A stretch of 11,539 nt of DNA from Deltaproteobacteria bacterium. GTDB taxonomy: Bacteria; Myxococcota_A; UBA796. The DNA is taken from the NCBI GenBank assembly GCA_002707085.1, contig PALY01000102.1:4506-16044 (forward strand). The letters run 5' to 3'. The stretch's first letter is position 1; every line of letters begins with the position of its first letter. Made by a program: the position numbers and the translations under genes. This document shows, one piece after another, positions 1 through 8,508 of the stretch. The notes beneath the pieces were generated by a model. It had not been told where the DNA came from. It did no database searches and saw only the letters and a list, made by a program, of their open reading frames with translations.

Positions 1-1
1 C

Positions 2-346
2 GATCATGGGACCAATAACTGGAGTCCGGATGGGAGTGCCGCGGGTCCAGGTTGTGTCAATGATTACCGAGTAGAGGGCATTGTTGATTGCGTAGATGAC
101 TCCCTCTTGGCTTCTTGTTCGGACGGGTGGCTGGATGATGGTGAAAATGTACTCGACTATGTCTACAATCAGCCGATGCTGAGCCTTGAATTCGATTCGC
201 CTGATTTGGATCGGTTTACGATGGAAGGTCGTGAGTTTGGTGCGGAACTGCCCACATACACAAACAATCGGACTTGGCTGGCCCTTGATGGTGAATTGAA
301 AAGCATGAGCCTGGAGCCTACTCCTTCCTGTTTGTGCGAAGAGTAG
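2..346 (+). CDS. C-terminal fragment of a Cys- and Asp-rich, probably secreted protein
   Basis: The reading frame is open from the left edge to a TAG stop at 344-346, so only the last 114 residues are visible and the true start lies outside. I do not recognise a family. The fragment has five cysteines (GPGC, VDC, ASC and a terminal CLCEE), many Asp, Asn, Ser and Gly residues, and almost no Lys. That composition is usual for exported or surface proteins with disulfides. There is no hydrophobic segment in the visible part. A TTG at 107 could start a 79-residue version, but the frame upstream of it reads as continuous protein of the same composition, so truncation by the window edge is the better reading. 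Gene 2 begins 147 nt downstream. That gap shows no convincing promoter; a 4-bp inverted repeat (GGAC/GTCC, 349-360) lies just after the stop. Confidence 0.65.
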   Translation, partial: DHGTNNWSPDGSAAGPGCVNDYRVEGIVDCVDDSLLASCSDGWLDDGENVLDYVYNQPMLSLEFDSPDLDRFTMEGREFGAELPTYTNNRTWLALDGELKSMSLEPTPSCLCEE

Positions 347-493
347 TTGGACACGAGTCCTTCCTTGCGTCTACATCCCATAGGCTGCCACTTGTCCCAC
401 CATCCCTGACCCTCGACTCATGATCAAACATTCAGTGCATCTTTTATGAACTACATCCGATCTCTGGTATTGTAGGACTGGGGAAGAGGTGTC

Positions 494-2914
494 ATGAGTG
501 AGGATGTGACTGTGGATGGGTCGCGCGCGTCGTTGACTGCATACCAGCTGACTGAACAATGCCTGTGTTTTCAGAGTCGAGCAGATCTCGACTATTTGGT
601 GACGGCGTGGCGGAGGCTAGATCTCGATCAATATCCAATGATGCGCAGCCAGCGAGAGTGGATTCTCAGTGAATGGGACAAACGGACAGAGCTTCACGGT
701 GTCCACCGTGACCCCGAAATTTTGAGTGCTCATTCCGACTTCATGAGCGCCATTGTATCGCTCAAGTTTTCGATCGATTCTCAGAACGACCCCAATGGAA
801 TGTTTGCAGCGATTGTTCCCAGTACGATGGAGGTCGTGTGGTCAACACCGGCGATGGACAAGCTGCAACTGGAAGGTTCCAGCTTCTTTGTTGAACACCC
901 CGGTATTCGTGGAGCTGTAGGATTGTTGATTCTGATTTATCGGCTGTATGGAGACAGGCTGGATGTCAGTAAAATCCCAATCCCGAATGGCAGTGGGATG
1001 ACTGACGTGATGTCCTATCAGCCGGATGCAGGTGGTCCGATTCGATATTACCGATTGCGTTTCGACAATGAACTGTACACAACCAAGTCATGGAGTGTGG
1101 GTATGGGAGCCGATGGGGATCGACTCCCGGAACTGACTCAGGAAGGGTTGGATCTGATATTGACCAATCCCTACGATGTGGAACACATTGCTTCGGTATT
1201 TGACACGACAAAGTTGTGGTTGAACGGGATCGGTATGGTGTGGGCAGAAGAGGTCACACCCTTCGTCCAGTCAGCGATATTTACGGACCAATTGGCACGA
1301 AGAGACGCGTTGGTTCGTCGCCAAGACTTGATCAGCTTGCAGGAACAAATGCGAACCACGTTGCGAATTCCGGATGTAGAAGTCGGCATCGTGCTGTGTC
1401 CAGGTTCCTCGGAAAACGTTCAGTGTCGATGGCGCCCTCACTTGCGAAGTTTGCGCTTCAAGAAAGAGGTATTCCTTCAGGATTTGTCCGATGATGACGT
1501 CTACTTCTCCTGTGTTGAGCGGCCTCGGATTTTCAACAATCTACAGGATGAGCCTGGTACTGAAGAGATTCGTTCTTCACAATGGCGAAGCTTGTTGGTA
1601 GCACCATTGATTTATCATGATCAGTTCATCGGTCTGTTGGAGTTGGCGTCCCCAAGACCGCATGTTTTTGACTTTTACTCTATGCCGCGTGTGTACGGCA
1701 TGGTGTCTGCCCTGGCCATGGCCATCAACCGGGTCCATGAGGGTGAACATGAACGCATGATGGCAGTGATCAAACAAACCTGTACGGCGATTCATCCATC
1801 AGTGGAATGGCGTTTTCAGGAAATGGCCAGGGATTATCTTGACCAGGTGGAACGAGATGAAATTCCAGTCGCCCAACCCATCGTGTTTCGCCAAGTCATG
1901 CCTTTGTTTGGGGTGTCCGATATCCGCGGTTCTTCGGTGCGCAGAAATGAGGCCATTCAAGCTGATTTGCAATATCAGTTGGTATTGGCGGCCAATGTCA
2001 TTGACTCCGCAGGTGCTTCCCACCCTCGGCCTGTGTACAAAGAGCTTGCTTCTCGGATCCGAAGACATCAGGATGCCATCGCAAATGGTTTGAAGTCGGG
2101 CGATGAAATCCGTATTTATCGTTTCCTTCGGGATGTTGTGGAGGATGCGTTTGAAGAGTTGTCCGCTCTCAGTTCAGCCAACGCCAAAGCGGTCGAGTCT
2201 TATCGAGGGGAGCTGGACCCTGAAGTGGGTGCCATCTACCACTTGCGGAGAAGCTACGATGAGTCGGTTACTCAAATTAATGACACCATTGGGGCATACA
2301 TAGACAATCAGCAGGAAGCGGCCCAGGCAATGACGCCCCATTATTTTGAGAAGTTCAAAACGGATGGAGTGGACCACAATATTTACGTGGGTGAATCCCT
2401 TCAGGAGTCGGGTGCTTGCAGTCAGCTCGATGTGCGCAATTTGCATCTGTGGCAATTGATGACCATGTGTGGGGTGGTCTGGTTGATGAAAGACCTCAAA
2501 TCCCGACTGGATACGCCGCTGGAGACGGCACATCTCATCTTGGTGCAATCGAGTCCAATCAACATCACTTTTCATATGGAAGAGAAGCACTTCAGTGTGG
2601 ATGGTGCATACAACGCGCGGTACGAAATCGTGAAAAAACGCATCGATAAGGCGCGGGTTCACGATACCGGAGAACGATTGACCCAACCCGATCAGATTGC
2701 CATTGTGTATACGCAGGAACGTGAGCGCCAGATGTACAAAGAGTTCATCACCTACCTGCAGGAAGAAGGGTTTTTGGAAAAAGAATATTTGGACGTGCTT
2801 CTTCAAGACCTTCAAGGTGTTCATGGTCTGCGCGCCCTTCGTGTGCAAGTGAGCGCCGACCCACCGAAGGGCTGGGATCCGAAGGATCCCAACACCAGTT
2901 TGTTGCTTGGATAA
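494..2914 (+). CDS. GAF-domain protein with a long conserved C-terminal region of unknown function
   Basis: This 806-residue protein has no signal peptide or clear membrane segment and is probably cytoplasmic. Residues about 270-415 look like a GAF domain; the typical end of the fold is the stretch around SLLVAPLIYHDQFIGLLELA (366-385). GAF domains bind small ligands or mediate dimerisation, but no ligand can be read here. There is no kinase, GGDEF, HD or HTH output domain. Residues 430-806 instead carry motifs I recall from a family of 'GAF domain-containing' proteins common in Bacteroidota: IHPSVEWRF (433-441), GVSDIRGSS (473-481), PHYFEKFKTDGVDHNIY (615-631), VDGAYNARYEIVKKRIDKA (702-720) and ERLTQPDQIAIVYTQ (727-741). 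Their function is unknown to me. The start is supported by AAGAGGTG at 484-491, just before the ATG. The next gene follows on the same strand after 164 nt, with a hairpin between, so co-transcription is uncertain. Confidence 0.85.
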   Translation: MSEDVTVDGSRASLTAYQLTEQCLCFQSRADLDYLVTAWRRLDLDQYPMMRSQREWILSEWDKRTELHGVHRDPEILSAHSDFMSAIVSLKFSIDSQNDPNGMFAAIVPSTMEVVWSTPAMDKLQLEGSSFFVEHPGIRGAVGLLILIYRLYGDRLDVSKIPIPNGSGMTDVMSYQPDAGGPIRYYRLRFDNELYTTKSWSVGMGADGDRLPELTQEGLDLILTNPYDVEHIASVFDTTKLWLNGIGMVWAEEVTPFVQSAIFTDQLARRDALVRRQDLISLQEQMRTTLRIPDVEVGIVLCPGSSENVQCRWRPHLRSLRFKKEVFLQDLSDDDVYFSCVERPRIFNNLQDEPGTEEIRSSQWRSLLVAPLIYHDQFIGLLELASPRPHVFDFYSMPRVYGMVSALAMAINRVHEGEHERMMAVIKQTCTAIHPSVEWRFQEMARDYLDQVERDEIPVAQPIVFRQVMPLFGVSDIRGSSVRRNEAIQADLQYQLVLAANVIDSAGASHPRPVYKELASRIRRHQDAIANGLKSGDEIRIYRFLRDVVEDAFEELSALSSANAKAVESYRGELDPEVGAIYHLRRSYDESVTQINDTIGAYIDNQQEAAQAMTPHYFEKFKTDGVDHNIYVGESLQESGACSQLDVRNLHLWQLMTMCGVVWLMKDLKSRLDTPLETAHLILVQSSPINITFHMEEKHFSVDGAYNARYEIVKKRIDKARVHDTGERLTQPDQIAIVYTQERERQMYKEFITYLQEEGFLEKEYLDVLLQDLQGVHGLRALRVQVSADPPKGWDPKDPNTSLLLG
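2873..2891. other. Perfect 8-bp inverted repeat with GAA triloop inside the 3' end of the GAF gene
   Basis: TGGGATCC (2873-2880), GAA, GGATCCCA (2884-2891) can form a compact perfect hairpin 23 nt before the TAA stop. It lies within codons for WDPKDPN. No T-run follows, so it is not a standard intrinsic terminator. It may only reflect the repeated Asp-Pro coding sequence, or it may protect the mRNA 3' end. Confidence 0.4.
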
Positions 2915-2997
2915 TGGACATCAAATGCGCCTCCTGGAACTCCGCAATACCGCTGCATCGGGCTTGCGTTGAGTGACCCCGATGGTGTCGCTTGGGT

Positions 2998-3036
2998 GGA
3001 GAGACCTGTGAGGAATCGAGCCATACGGGTCTCTTC
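2998..3036 (+). terminator. Imperfect hairpin between the GAF and SRPBCC genes; possible weak terminator or mRNA structure
   Basis: Positions 2998-3010 can pair with 3024-3036 over 13 bp, including a perfect GAGACC/GGTCTC core and three G-T wobbles, around a 13-nt loop. The descending arm ends in CTCTTC and is followed by TTCGGGG rather than a run of T, so strong rho-independent termination is unlikely. The hairpin sits 84 nt after the upstream stop codon and about 40 nt before the downstream GTG start. It could therefore attenuate readthrough or protect the upstream mRNA. Confidence 0.3.
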
Positions 3037-3078
3037 TTCGGGGCGTCCATCACGCTTGGGTTAGAAGGACTCTGAAGG

Positions 3079-3600
3079 GTGTCGTATCGACACTTTTCAG
3101 AAACTCCGGATTCCATCGTGGCTGCTACGATTCGACTTACAAGCGTTGTTCGGGCCCCTCAACAGGTACTCTTTGATTTGGCTCGCTCTGTCGATGCACA
3201 CAAGGCGTCCGCCACTCAGACTGATGAAGAAGCGATTGCGGGTACGACCGAAGGATTGATGAGGCTTGGCGATGAAGTCACCTGGCGAGCCCGGCATTTC
3301 GGTGTGCTTCAGACATTGACCAGTCGAATCACTGAATTTCAGTCACCCATACACTTTCGTGACTCGATGGTTTCTGGTGCCTTTAAGCGTTTCGACCACG
3401 ATCATTTCTTTCACCTTCAGTCGGACGGAAGCGTATTGATGGAGGATGTGTTTGATTATGCAGCGCCGCTCGGCCCCCTTGGATGGATTGCAGAACGGCT
3501 GTTTCTGACTGCGTACATGACGCGGTTTCTGAAAAAGCGAAATCGCGCGTTGATTGAAATGGCTGAATCGGACGAGTGGCGTTCTTTTGTCGATCCATGA
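3079..3600 (+). CDS. SRPBCC (START/Bet v 1-like) family protein
   Basis: The 173-residue product resembles the small SRPBCC proteins usually annotated as polyketide-cyclase/dehydrase-like or simply SRPBCC. These fold around a hydrophobic cavity for lipids or other small ligands; no substrate can be assigned here. Features shared with that family as I recall it are an N-terminal strand TIRLTSVVRAP (17-27), LFDLARSVDAH (31-41), GDEVTWRARHFG (64-75), RDSMVSGAFKRFDHDHFF (94-111), and a C-terminal PLGPLGWIAERLFL helix (130-143) ending in RFLKKRN. There is no signal peptide. The GTG at 3079 has AAGGA at 3065-3069 with a 9-nt spacer. A second GTG at 3118 would give a 160-residue protein starting nearer the conserved first strand, as homologues usually do, but lacks a clear Shine-Dalgarno. 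The gene converges on the kinase gene with a 38-nt gap. Confidence 0.85.
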   Translation: MSYRHFSETPDSIVAATIRLTSVVRAPQQVLFDLARSVDAHKASATQTDEEAIAGTTEGLMRLGDEVTWRARHFGVLQTLTSRITEFQSPIHFRDSMVSGAFKRFDHDHFFHLQSDGSVLMEDVFDYAAPLGPLGWIAERLFLTAYMTRFLKKRNRALIEMAESDEWRSFVDP

Positions 3601-3638
3601 CGACTCCACAAGTTCAGGAACCATGCACAGTTGTTGAT

Positions 3639-6600
3639 TTAGCCCTTCCCGATAATCCTGCGCTCTAAGGCGTCGAGATCCGCGGCGATTTGTGGGTCGG
3701 GTCCATTTTCGAGTTGTTTGGCGACTTCTCTTGCCCGACCGATATGTCTGTAAGACGCTGCTGGTTCTTGTTGGGCCAGTCGGACTTCGGCCAGGTCCCG
3801 TAAAAACACGAGTTGTTCTCGCGGCAGCGCTTCAACATGTTGCTCTTTTCCTAAGGTTAAATCATCCAGCTCATCAAGCTCTCCAGAACGAGCGAGCATC
3901 ACGGCCAGAGATATTGCCATTGCCGTTGCAACAGATGGGAATTTGTCGCGGAAAGTGTCGTAGGCGAACCGATAGTGGACAATGGCTTCATCGATACGGT
4001 TTGTCTTGCGACACAGGTCACCGAGGCATCCGATCGCCATTGCCTCTAAGAGAAATATTTCTCGTTTTCGGGTGCTTGCGATGACTTCCATGAATTTAGA
4101 TTCGGCTTCTTCAATGCGATCCATTGCCAGCAAGGTTTTGGCGAGATCAATCCGGTTGATCAAACCATTCATGACATCGCCCACTCGATCTTGAAGGGCC
4201 ACGGCTTGTTCAAAGTGTTCTAAGGACGACTCCAGTTCACCGATGGCCCGTTCAAGGTTGCCCAGCTTGCTCAACACTTGGCGCGGTGCTGTGGGGTCCG
4301 CCACACCCTCAAAAAGTGCGAGGCATTCAAGAAACATGGGATGAGCTGTACGGCCCTTGCCCATCTTGAAGAGAACATAGGCCAAAGCGCTTAATGCGAT
4401 GGCTTCGTCTTTTCTTTGTCCGGCAACCTGGTAAGCGGCTCGGGACTCACGCAGATTTGTAATGCTGGGTTTCACCTTGCCCATCGTCCACAACAGCCAA
4501 CCTAAAGCATGTTGGACCTTGGCCTGGAGTGTGGGTGTCCGTGTGGGTGAACACAAAGCCAAGGCTTCTTCCAGTACCCGTTTTGCGTCTACATTTCGGC
4601 CTTCGACACGAAGTAAACTCGATTCTTCGATGCGCCGGTCCACTTCAAAGCTCAGCCTGATTTCATCGTCTACGGGTAGACCTGCCGCCACTTCGTTCAA
4701 CTCCATCAACGCATCGCTCACAGGGCTTACTTCTGCATCTTCAGCACATTGTACGGCTGAAGAAAGTGCTTGCTGGGCTTCGGAGATACGGCCCATCATT
4801 CGAAGGCTTTGGGCTTGAACGACACGCAGCCGAAGGGCCAGAAGTTGCGGTACATCCTTCTCAGTCAGCAGTTCCTTTGTGAGGGCCACGGCCTGAGACA
4901 TCGGACCCTGGCTCATCAGCACTTCGAGTGCGCCCACAGCACACAAGGTTCGCTGCGGTTGAACCCCAGTTCGAGCAGCCACCATCATGTTTTCGAAGTT
5001 GGCATGCAATTCTCGCCTGGCCGATGGATCCACGACCCTCATGCTGCCGGTATCTTCCACAGGCGAAAAGCCCGCAAAATACGTTGCATGCCGTACCCGG
5101 GTGGATTTGGCGATTTCTGCACCTGTGATGGGTGTTGATTCCACCATGAGTTGAACATCTGCAAATTCACGGATGCTCACATACATGAACATTTTGCGTT
5201 GTTCATTTACCGTTTGGGTATGGAGTAGGGATTTTTCCAGCAGCGCTCCGATGACATCGAGCGTCCATGGGGCCGCTGGCCATGCGCGAAGATCAATGAT
5301 GGCTTCGGCTGCCTCCATGGAGAAACCGCCACGAAAGCATGACAGCTGTGCGAGTGCCGATTGCTCCCATGGCTCCAACCGTTGCCATGACCAATCGATG
5401 AGGTTGAATAAAGTGGCCTGCCTGTCGGTTTGTCCACGTGTCCCATCTCGCAGCAGTTTGAAACGTTCATCTAAGCGATCTCTGAGTTGTTCCGGTGAGA
5501 GCATTTGTGAACGGGCGGCCGCAAGTTCTATGGCCAGCGGAAGCCGGTCCAGAGCATCGACAATATTCTCCATGACTTGTCGTGTTGGTTGGTCATCGGG
5601 CCACGAGGCTCCAGCCAGTTGAACACGTTGCTGGAGTAAAACAACGGCATCTTCTTGGCTAAGCGGAGCCAGACTGACCCGAAGCTCACCTTGGATGAGA
5701 AGCAGTTCTCGGGTGGTGACCAAGAACTGTGCGAGGGGTACATCTTCAAGCCATTGACCCACTGTGTTTGGGCCATGAGCGACGAGTTGTTCGAAATTGT
5801 CCAGGACAATTAGCAGTCGTCCACGTTTTGCGATCGCTTCGCCCAGTTGTTGGACGGCATCTTTGGCCCCATCTACCAGGAGTTGAATCCCCATGGCTTT
5901 CGCCACGGCTCGGATGATGCCATCTTCGCTGTCCACATCACAGAGATCGACAAACCAGGCGCCTCCAGCGAATTCTTGAGAAAAATGATTGGCAACACGA
6001 CGACTTAGTCTCGTCTTTCCAGCACCACCCGTACCCACCAAACTGATCAAGCGTTCGCCGGCCCGCAGGTGTTTTTTCAGTGTGGCAAAGTCTTCTGTTC
6101 GACCCACGAATAGAGAGTCGTCTCTGGGGATGTTTCCGTCCTGTGCCACAACCGTATTGGCTTCCGGAAACGGAGCGGTTCCTTCCATCACCCATGTGGT
6201 TTCATTCATGAGTGACTCTGTTCCCTCCACCGGAGGGTTGAGTCTCTCCTTCATCCATTGAGGGAGGGATGGTCGATACCCCACCAAGGGTCGAAGCTCT
6301 TGCAAGAGTTTTCGCAGCGCCCGGGCATTTCTGGGGCGTTCCGCACGATCACGGCTCAACAGTTGGGCTACAATTTTCCCAAGCCCCGGCATGTGCGAAT
6401 CCAGCTCAGTCTCATCCTCTAGCGTGAGCATACAGTCGGGCAGTTGGTTTCCTTTTTGCAGTTCCTCGTACATGTATTTTCGAGGAATTGGGTTTCGGCA
6501 CAGGATGGTTGTGGCCATGACCAGACCAAATGAAAACAAGTCTGAACGTTCATCTAAGGGCATCGCTTGAAGTTGTTCTGGAGACATCCATGCGATGGTT

Positions 6601-7235
6601 CCAATCACCGTTCGTTCTATGGGTCTATGTATGCCCGCAGCGTGGTCGAGTTGGGCTGCGATACCGAAGTCCACCAGTTTGGGCACGCCATACCGAGAAA
6701 CGATGATGTTTGAAGGCTTTATGTCTCGATGCAGCATTCCACTGACATCGTCAGTTGGACCCCCTTCGTGTGCTTGTTCAAGACCGTTCAATAGAGCGAG
6801 AAGAAGATCCAGAATCACAGATGGTGGCAACAAGAGGTTTGGGTCGAGCAGCTTATGTAGAGGTTCTCCGTCCACCAATTCCATGGCGATGTAGGGGCAG
6901 TTTTGCACTTCGCCGAGTTCGTACACGTCCACGACATTTGGGTGATGAAGTCGCCCTGCGTACACCGCTTCTTGCATGAAGTCTTCGTCCGCTGAACGGT
7001 TTTGGGCGGATGGCTTTAGAATCTTGATGGCGACAATCTTCTCAAACCCTGCTGGTCCTTTTAGAATTGCGCGAAAGACCCTGGCCATTCCGCCTTCGCC
7101 GATAAGTTCTATGAGTCGGTACCGGCCCAAGGTATAGGGCAGCATCTCGTTCAGTCGCTCTTCACTGGCAAGCGATATGTCGAGGCTGGCTGTTTCAGTT
7201 GCCGAATCTGGCGGCAGTACAGACGTTGGATCCAT
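3639..7235 (-). CDS. PknK-like Ser/Thr protein kinase fused to a STAND ATPase and TPR-type repeats
   Basis: This 1198-residue predicted signalling protein has three parts. A Hanks-type kinase spans about 38-312 and keeps every catalytic element: glycine loop IGEGGMARV (45-53), Lys71, helix-C Glu89, HRD with Asp171, Lys173 and Asn176, DFG at 189-191, SPE at 218-220 and Asp232. A STAND/AAA-type NTPase spans about 376-700: Walker A GTGGAGKT (401-408), Walker B LLIVLDN (474-480), the TTR motif (507-509) and LPLAIELAAAR (565-575), followed by a probable winged helix. Residues about 740-1198 are alpha-helical repeats of TPR type, for example near 905-975, 983-1018 and 1063-1095. No transmembrane segment and no C-terminal LuxR-type HTH is visible, so it probably acts in the cytosol by phosphorylation rather than DNA binding. 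The layout recalls mycobacterial PknK, where an NTPase module with helical repeats follows the kinase. The ATG at 7235 lacks a strong Shine-Dalgarno; Met31 at 7145 is a possible shorter start that spares the kinase domain. Confidence 0.93.
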   Translation of the reverse strand: MDPTSVLPPDSATETASLDISLASEERLNEMLPYTLGRYRLIELIGEGGMARVFRAILKGPAGFEKIVAIKILKPSAQNRSADEDFMQEAVYAGRLHHPNVVDVYELGEVQNCPYIAMELVDGEPLHKLLDPNLLLPPSVILDLLLALLNGLEQAHEGGPTDDVSGMLHRDIKPSNIIVSRYGVPKLVDFGIAAQLDHAAGIHRPIERTVIGTIAWMSPEQLQAMPLDERSDLFSFGLVMATTILCRNPIPRKYMYEELQKGNQLPDCMLTLEDETELDSHMPGLGKIVAQLLSRDRAERPRNARALRKLLQELRPLVGYRPSLPQWMKERLNPPVEGTESLMNETTWVMEGTAPFPEANTVVAQDGNIPRDDSLFVGRTEDFATLKKHLRAGERLISLVGTGGAGKTRLSRRVANHFSQEFAGGAWFVDLCDVDSEDGIIRAVAKAMGIQLLVDGAKDAVQQLGEAIAKRGRLLIVLDNFEQLVAHGPNTVGQWLEDVPLAQFLVTTRELLLIQGELRVSLAPLSQEDAVVLLQQRVQLAGASWPDDQPTRQVMENIVDALDRLPLAIELAAARSQMLSPEQLRDRLDERFKLLRDGTRGQTDRQATLFNLIDWSWQRLEPWEQSALAQLSCFRGGFSMEAAEAIIDLRAWPAAPWTLDVIGALLEKSLLHTQTVNEQRKMFMYVSIREFADVQLMVESTPITGAEIAKSTRVRHATYFAGFSPVEDTGSMRVVDPSARRELHANFENMMVAARTGVQPQRTLCAVGALEVLMSQGPMSQAVALTKELLTEKDVPQLLALRLRVVQAQSLRMMGRISEAQQALSSAVQCAEDAEVSPVSDALMELNEVAAGLPVDDEIRLSFEVDRRIEESSLLRVEGRNVDAKRVLEEALALCSPTRTPTLQAKVQHALGWLLWTMGKVKPSITNLRESRAAYQVAGQRKDEAIALSALAYVLFKMGKGRTAHPMFLECLALFEGVADPTAPRQVLSKLGNLERAIGELESSLEHFEQAVALQDRVGDVMNGLINRIDLAKTLLAMDRIEEAESKFMEVIASTRKREIFLLEAMAIGCLGDLCRKTNRIDEAIVHYRFAYDTFRDKFPSVATAMAISLAVMLARSGELDELDDLTLGKEQHVEALPREQLVFLRDLAEVRLAQQEPAASYRHIGRAREVAKQLENGPDPQIAADLDALERRIIGKG

Positions 7236-7515
7236 CCCGGAGACGATACCGCAAGGAGTGCGTCAGTGGGGACCTTTCGACTGCTTTAGCCAAAACTATT
7301 TCCAATTGGCTGTAGGGGGGAAGGTCGTTCTGTCGTTCACTGTGAGATCCCAGACCTTTGGTGGGCGCATTCCCTTAGACAGTGTTCATACTTTCATCAT
7401 GAAATGAACGTTTTCCATGACCCTGCAAACCGTGCATTTGGAGGGATATCACTGCCTCGTAAGCGGAGACGCTCTTGAGTGCGCCATGGTGTAGCGCTGC
7501 TTGGGCGCTGCTCGA
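7236..7515 (-). promoter_or_regulatory. 280-nt upstream region of the kinase gene, with two inverted-repeat elements
   Basis: No credible gene is visible here. Two elements stand out. The first is AGCCAA (7288-7293) with TTGGCT (7306-7311) around a 12-nt loop, overlapping TTCCAATTGG (7300-7309). The second is a cluster at 7385-7408. No good sigma70 pair was found: the minus strand offers TTGGAA as a -35, but nothing like TATAAT lies 16-18 nt downstream. The length and the repeats suggest the kinase gene has its own promoter, but this is inference. Confidence 0.4.
7385..7408. promoter_or_regulatory. Cluster of four TTCAT/ATGAA half-sites upstream of the kinase gene; candidate operator
   Basis: Two TTCAT copies (7385-7389, 7393-7397) are followed by two ATGAA copies (7399-7403, 7404-7408) in 24 bp. 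The inner pair makes TTTCAT-C-ATGAAA (7392-7404). The outer pair makes GTTCAT...ATGAAC (7384-7389 and 7404-7409). This is the symmetry expected of a site for a dimeric or tetrameric DNA-binding protein. It lies about 150 nt upstream of the kinase start, in non-coding sequence. Confidence 0.4.
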
Positions 7516-8460
7516 TTAGATCGTTCCTGCAGCGTCCAAGGTGGCCAGCACTCCATCGATGGCCCAGAATGCGGTGTAGATTTCGCCATCTGCAATCCAT
7601 CCGCCCCATGACTGCTCAAGGTACCAGCGGTTGTTCCAAGACTTGGTTCGAATGGTCTGGTAAGAGAGTGTGATCGTTGTGTCTGGACCGTAGACCCCAT
7701 CGACCCAATCACCCAAGAAGAATCCGTTGAGAATGTCTTCGGCATCTGTGTCGTAGTAATCCCGCAGGTCTTCAATGAAGTCTGGTGTGATTTCAATCAT
7801 CAACTCGCCGAGGACAAAGTAGTCGTCTGCGTGATCCTCTGTTGTGTCCACTGCCACCAGTGAGTAGGGCAAGTCCAGGGTGAGGTGTGCCACCATGGCA
7901 TTCACGACCGCTCGAGTCCGGGAGACATCGGACTGATCGGCAAGGTAGTAATAGTGTTCCCAACCGTAGGATGGCTGTCCATCGGTCAAAGCGGCACGAA
8001 GGTTTGCGAAGTAGCGGGATGCGAAGTCGAGAACGATTCGTTTTCCCCACGCCCTGTCTTCGATCTCACCATTTTCAATGGCTTCAATGATTCGGTTGGT
8101 GATGTGGCGGTAGGTCGTTGGGAACATTCCCCAAGGGTCTCCACACGCTTCGAACAGTGATGCGATACGGTCGATTCTATTGTAGGTGCTGTAGATGGTT
8201 TCGTGCGAAGTGAGTTGCGTGAGTTCCAACATGCGAGCCACGCTGGCCGAGGAAATCGTTTCGCCATTACAGACGGGTTCGCCGTGGAATCCATTGTTGA
8301 ATTCTGTACTGGAATCGTCTTGGTCTGAATCGCTCTCTTCAGACTGATCTGCACCATAAATATCGAGAATCATCGATGGGAGAGGCTCGTTTTCCTCTGC
8401 GCAGCCCATTGCAGCGATTGCCAATCCAAAGCCAAACAATATTGAACGGAGACTCTTCAT
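7516..8460 (-). CDS. Predicted lipoprotein resembling the DUF5995 family
   Basis: The 314-residue product begins with a short lipoprotein-type signal (MKSLRS, a hydrophobic stretch 7-18, then GC with Cys20). The residue at -3 is Ala rather than Leu, so the lipobox is slightly atypical. An acidic Ser/Asp/Glu linker follows (about 38-55). The body, about 70-245, has the pattern I recall from DUF5995, a mostly helical family of unknown function: RMLELTQ near the start, LDFASRYFANLRAAL (144-158), NAMVAHLTLDLPYSLVAV (187-204) and a following helix around FVLGELM. Residues 250-314 are rich in Trp and Tyr and are not assigned. The start is well supported by AAGAGGTG (8465-8472) four nt before the ATG. 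The gene lies 187 nt downstream of the peptidase gene and behind a candidate promoter with an operator-like palindrome, so it is probably expressed separately. Confidence 0.75.
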   Translation of the reverse strand: MKSLRSILFGFGLAIAAMGCAEENEPLPSMILDIYGADQSEESDSDQDDSSTEFNNGFHGEPVCNGETISSASVARMLELTQLTSHETIYSTYNRIDRIASLFEACGDPWGMFPTTYRHITNRIIEAIENGEIEDRAWGKRIVLDFASRYFANLRAALTDGQPSYGWEHYYYLADQSDVSRTRAVVNAMVAHLTLDLPYSLVAVDTTEDHADDYFVLGELMIEITPDFIEDLRDYYDTDAEDILNGFFLGDWVDGVYGPDTTITLSYQTIRTKSWNNRWYLEQSWGGWIADGEIYTAFWAIDGVLATLDAAGTI

Positions 8461-8494
8461 TTTACACCTCTTAAAACAGATTTACTCTGCTAAA

Positions 8495-8508
8495 CTACTC
8501 ACGAGTAG
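8495..8508. promoter_or_regulatory. Operator-like inverted repeat CTACTC-AC-GAGTAG
   Basis: Perfect 6-bp arms (8495-8500 and 8503-8508) flank a 2-nt spacer. The repeat overlaps the proposed -10 box of the DUF5995-like lipoprotein gene by 2 nt and covers the expected transcription start. That is a classic position for a repressor site; no regulator is identified. Confidence 0.4.

Noticed and set aside
349..366. Possible terminator after the first, partial gene (GGAC-ACGA-GTCC followed by TTCCTT)
   Set aside because: The stem has only 4 bp and the following tract is interrupted by C residues, so it is too weak to call.
2174..2848. A 224-residue open frame on the minus strand inside the GAF gene
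   Set aside because: It is fully antisense to a well-supported gene and its translation is rich in His, Phe and Arg, with no recognisable domain.
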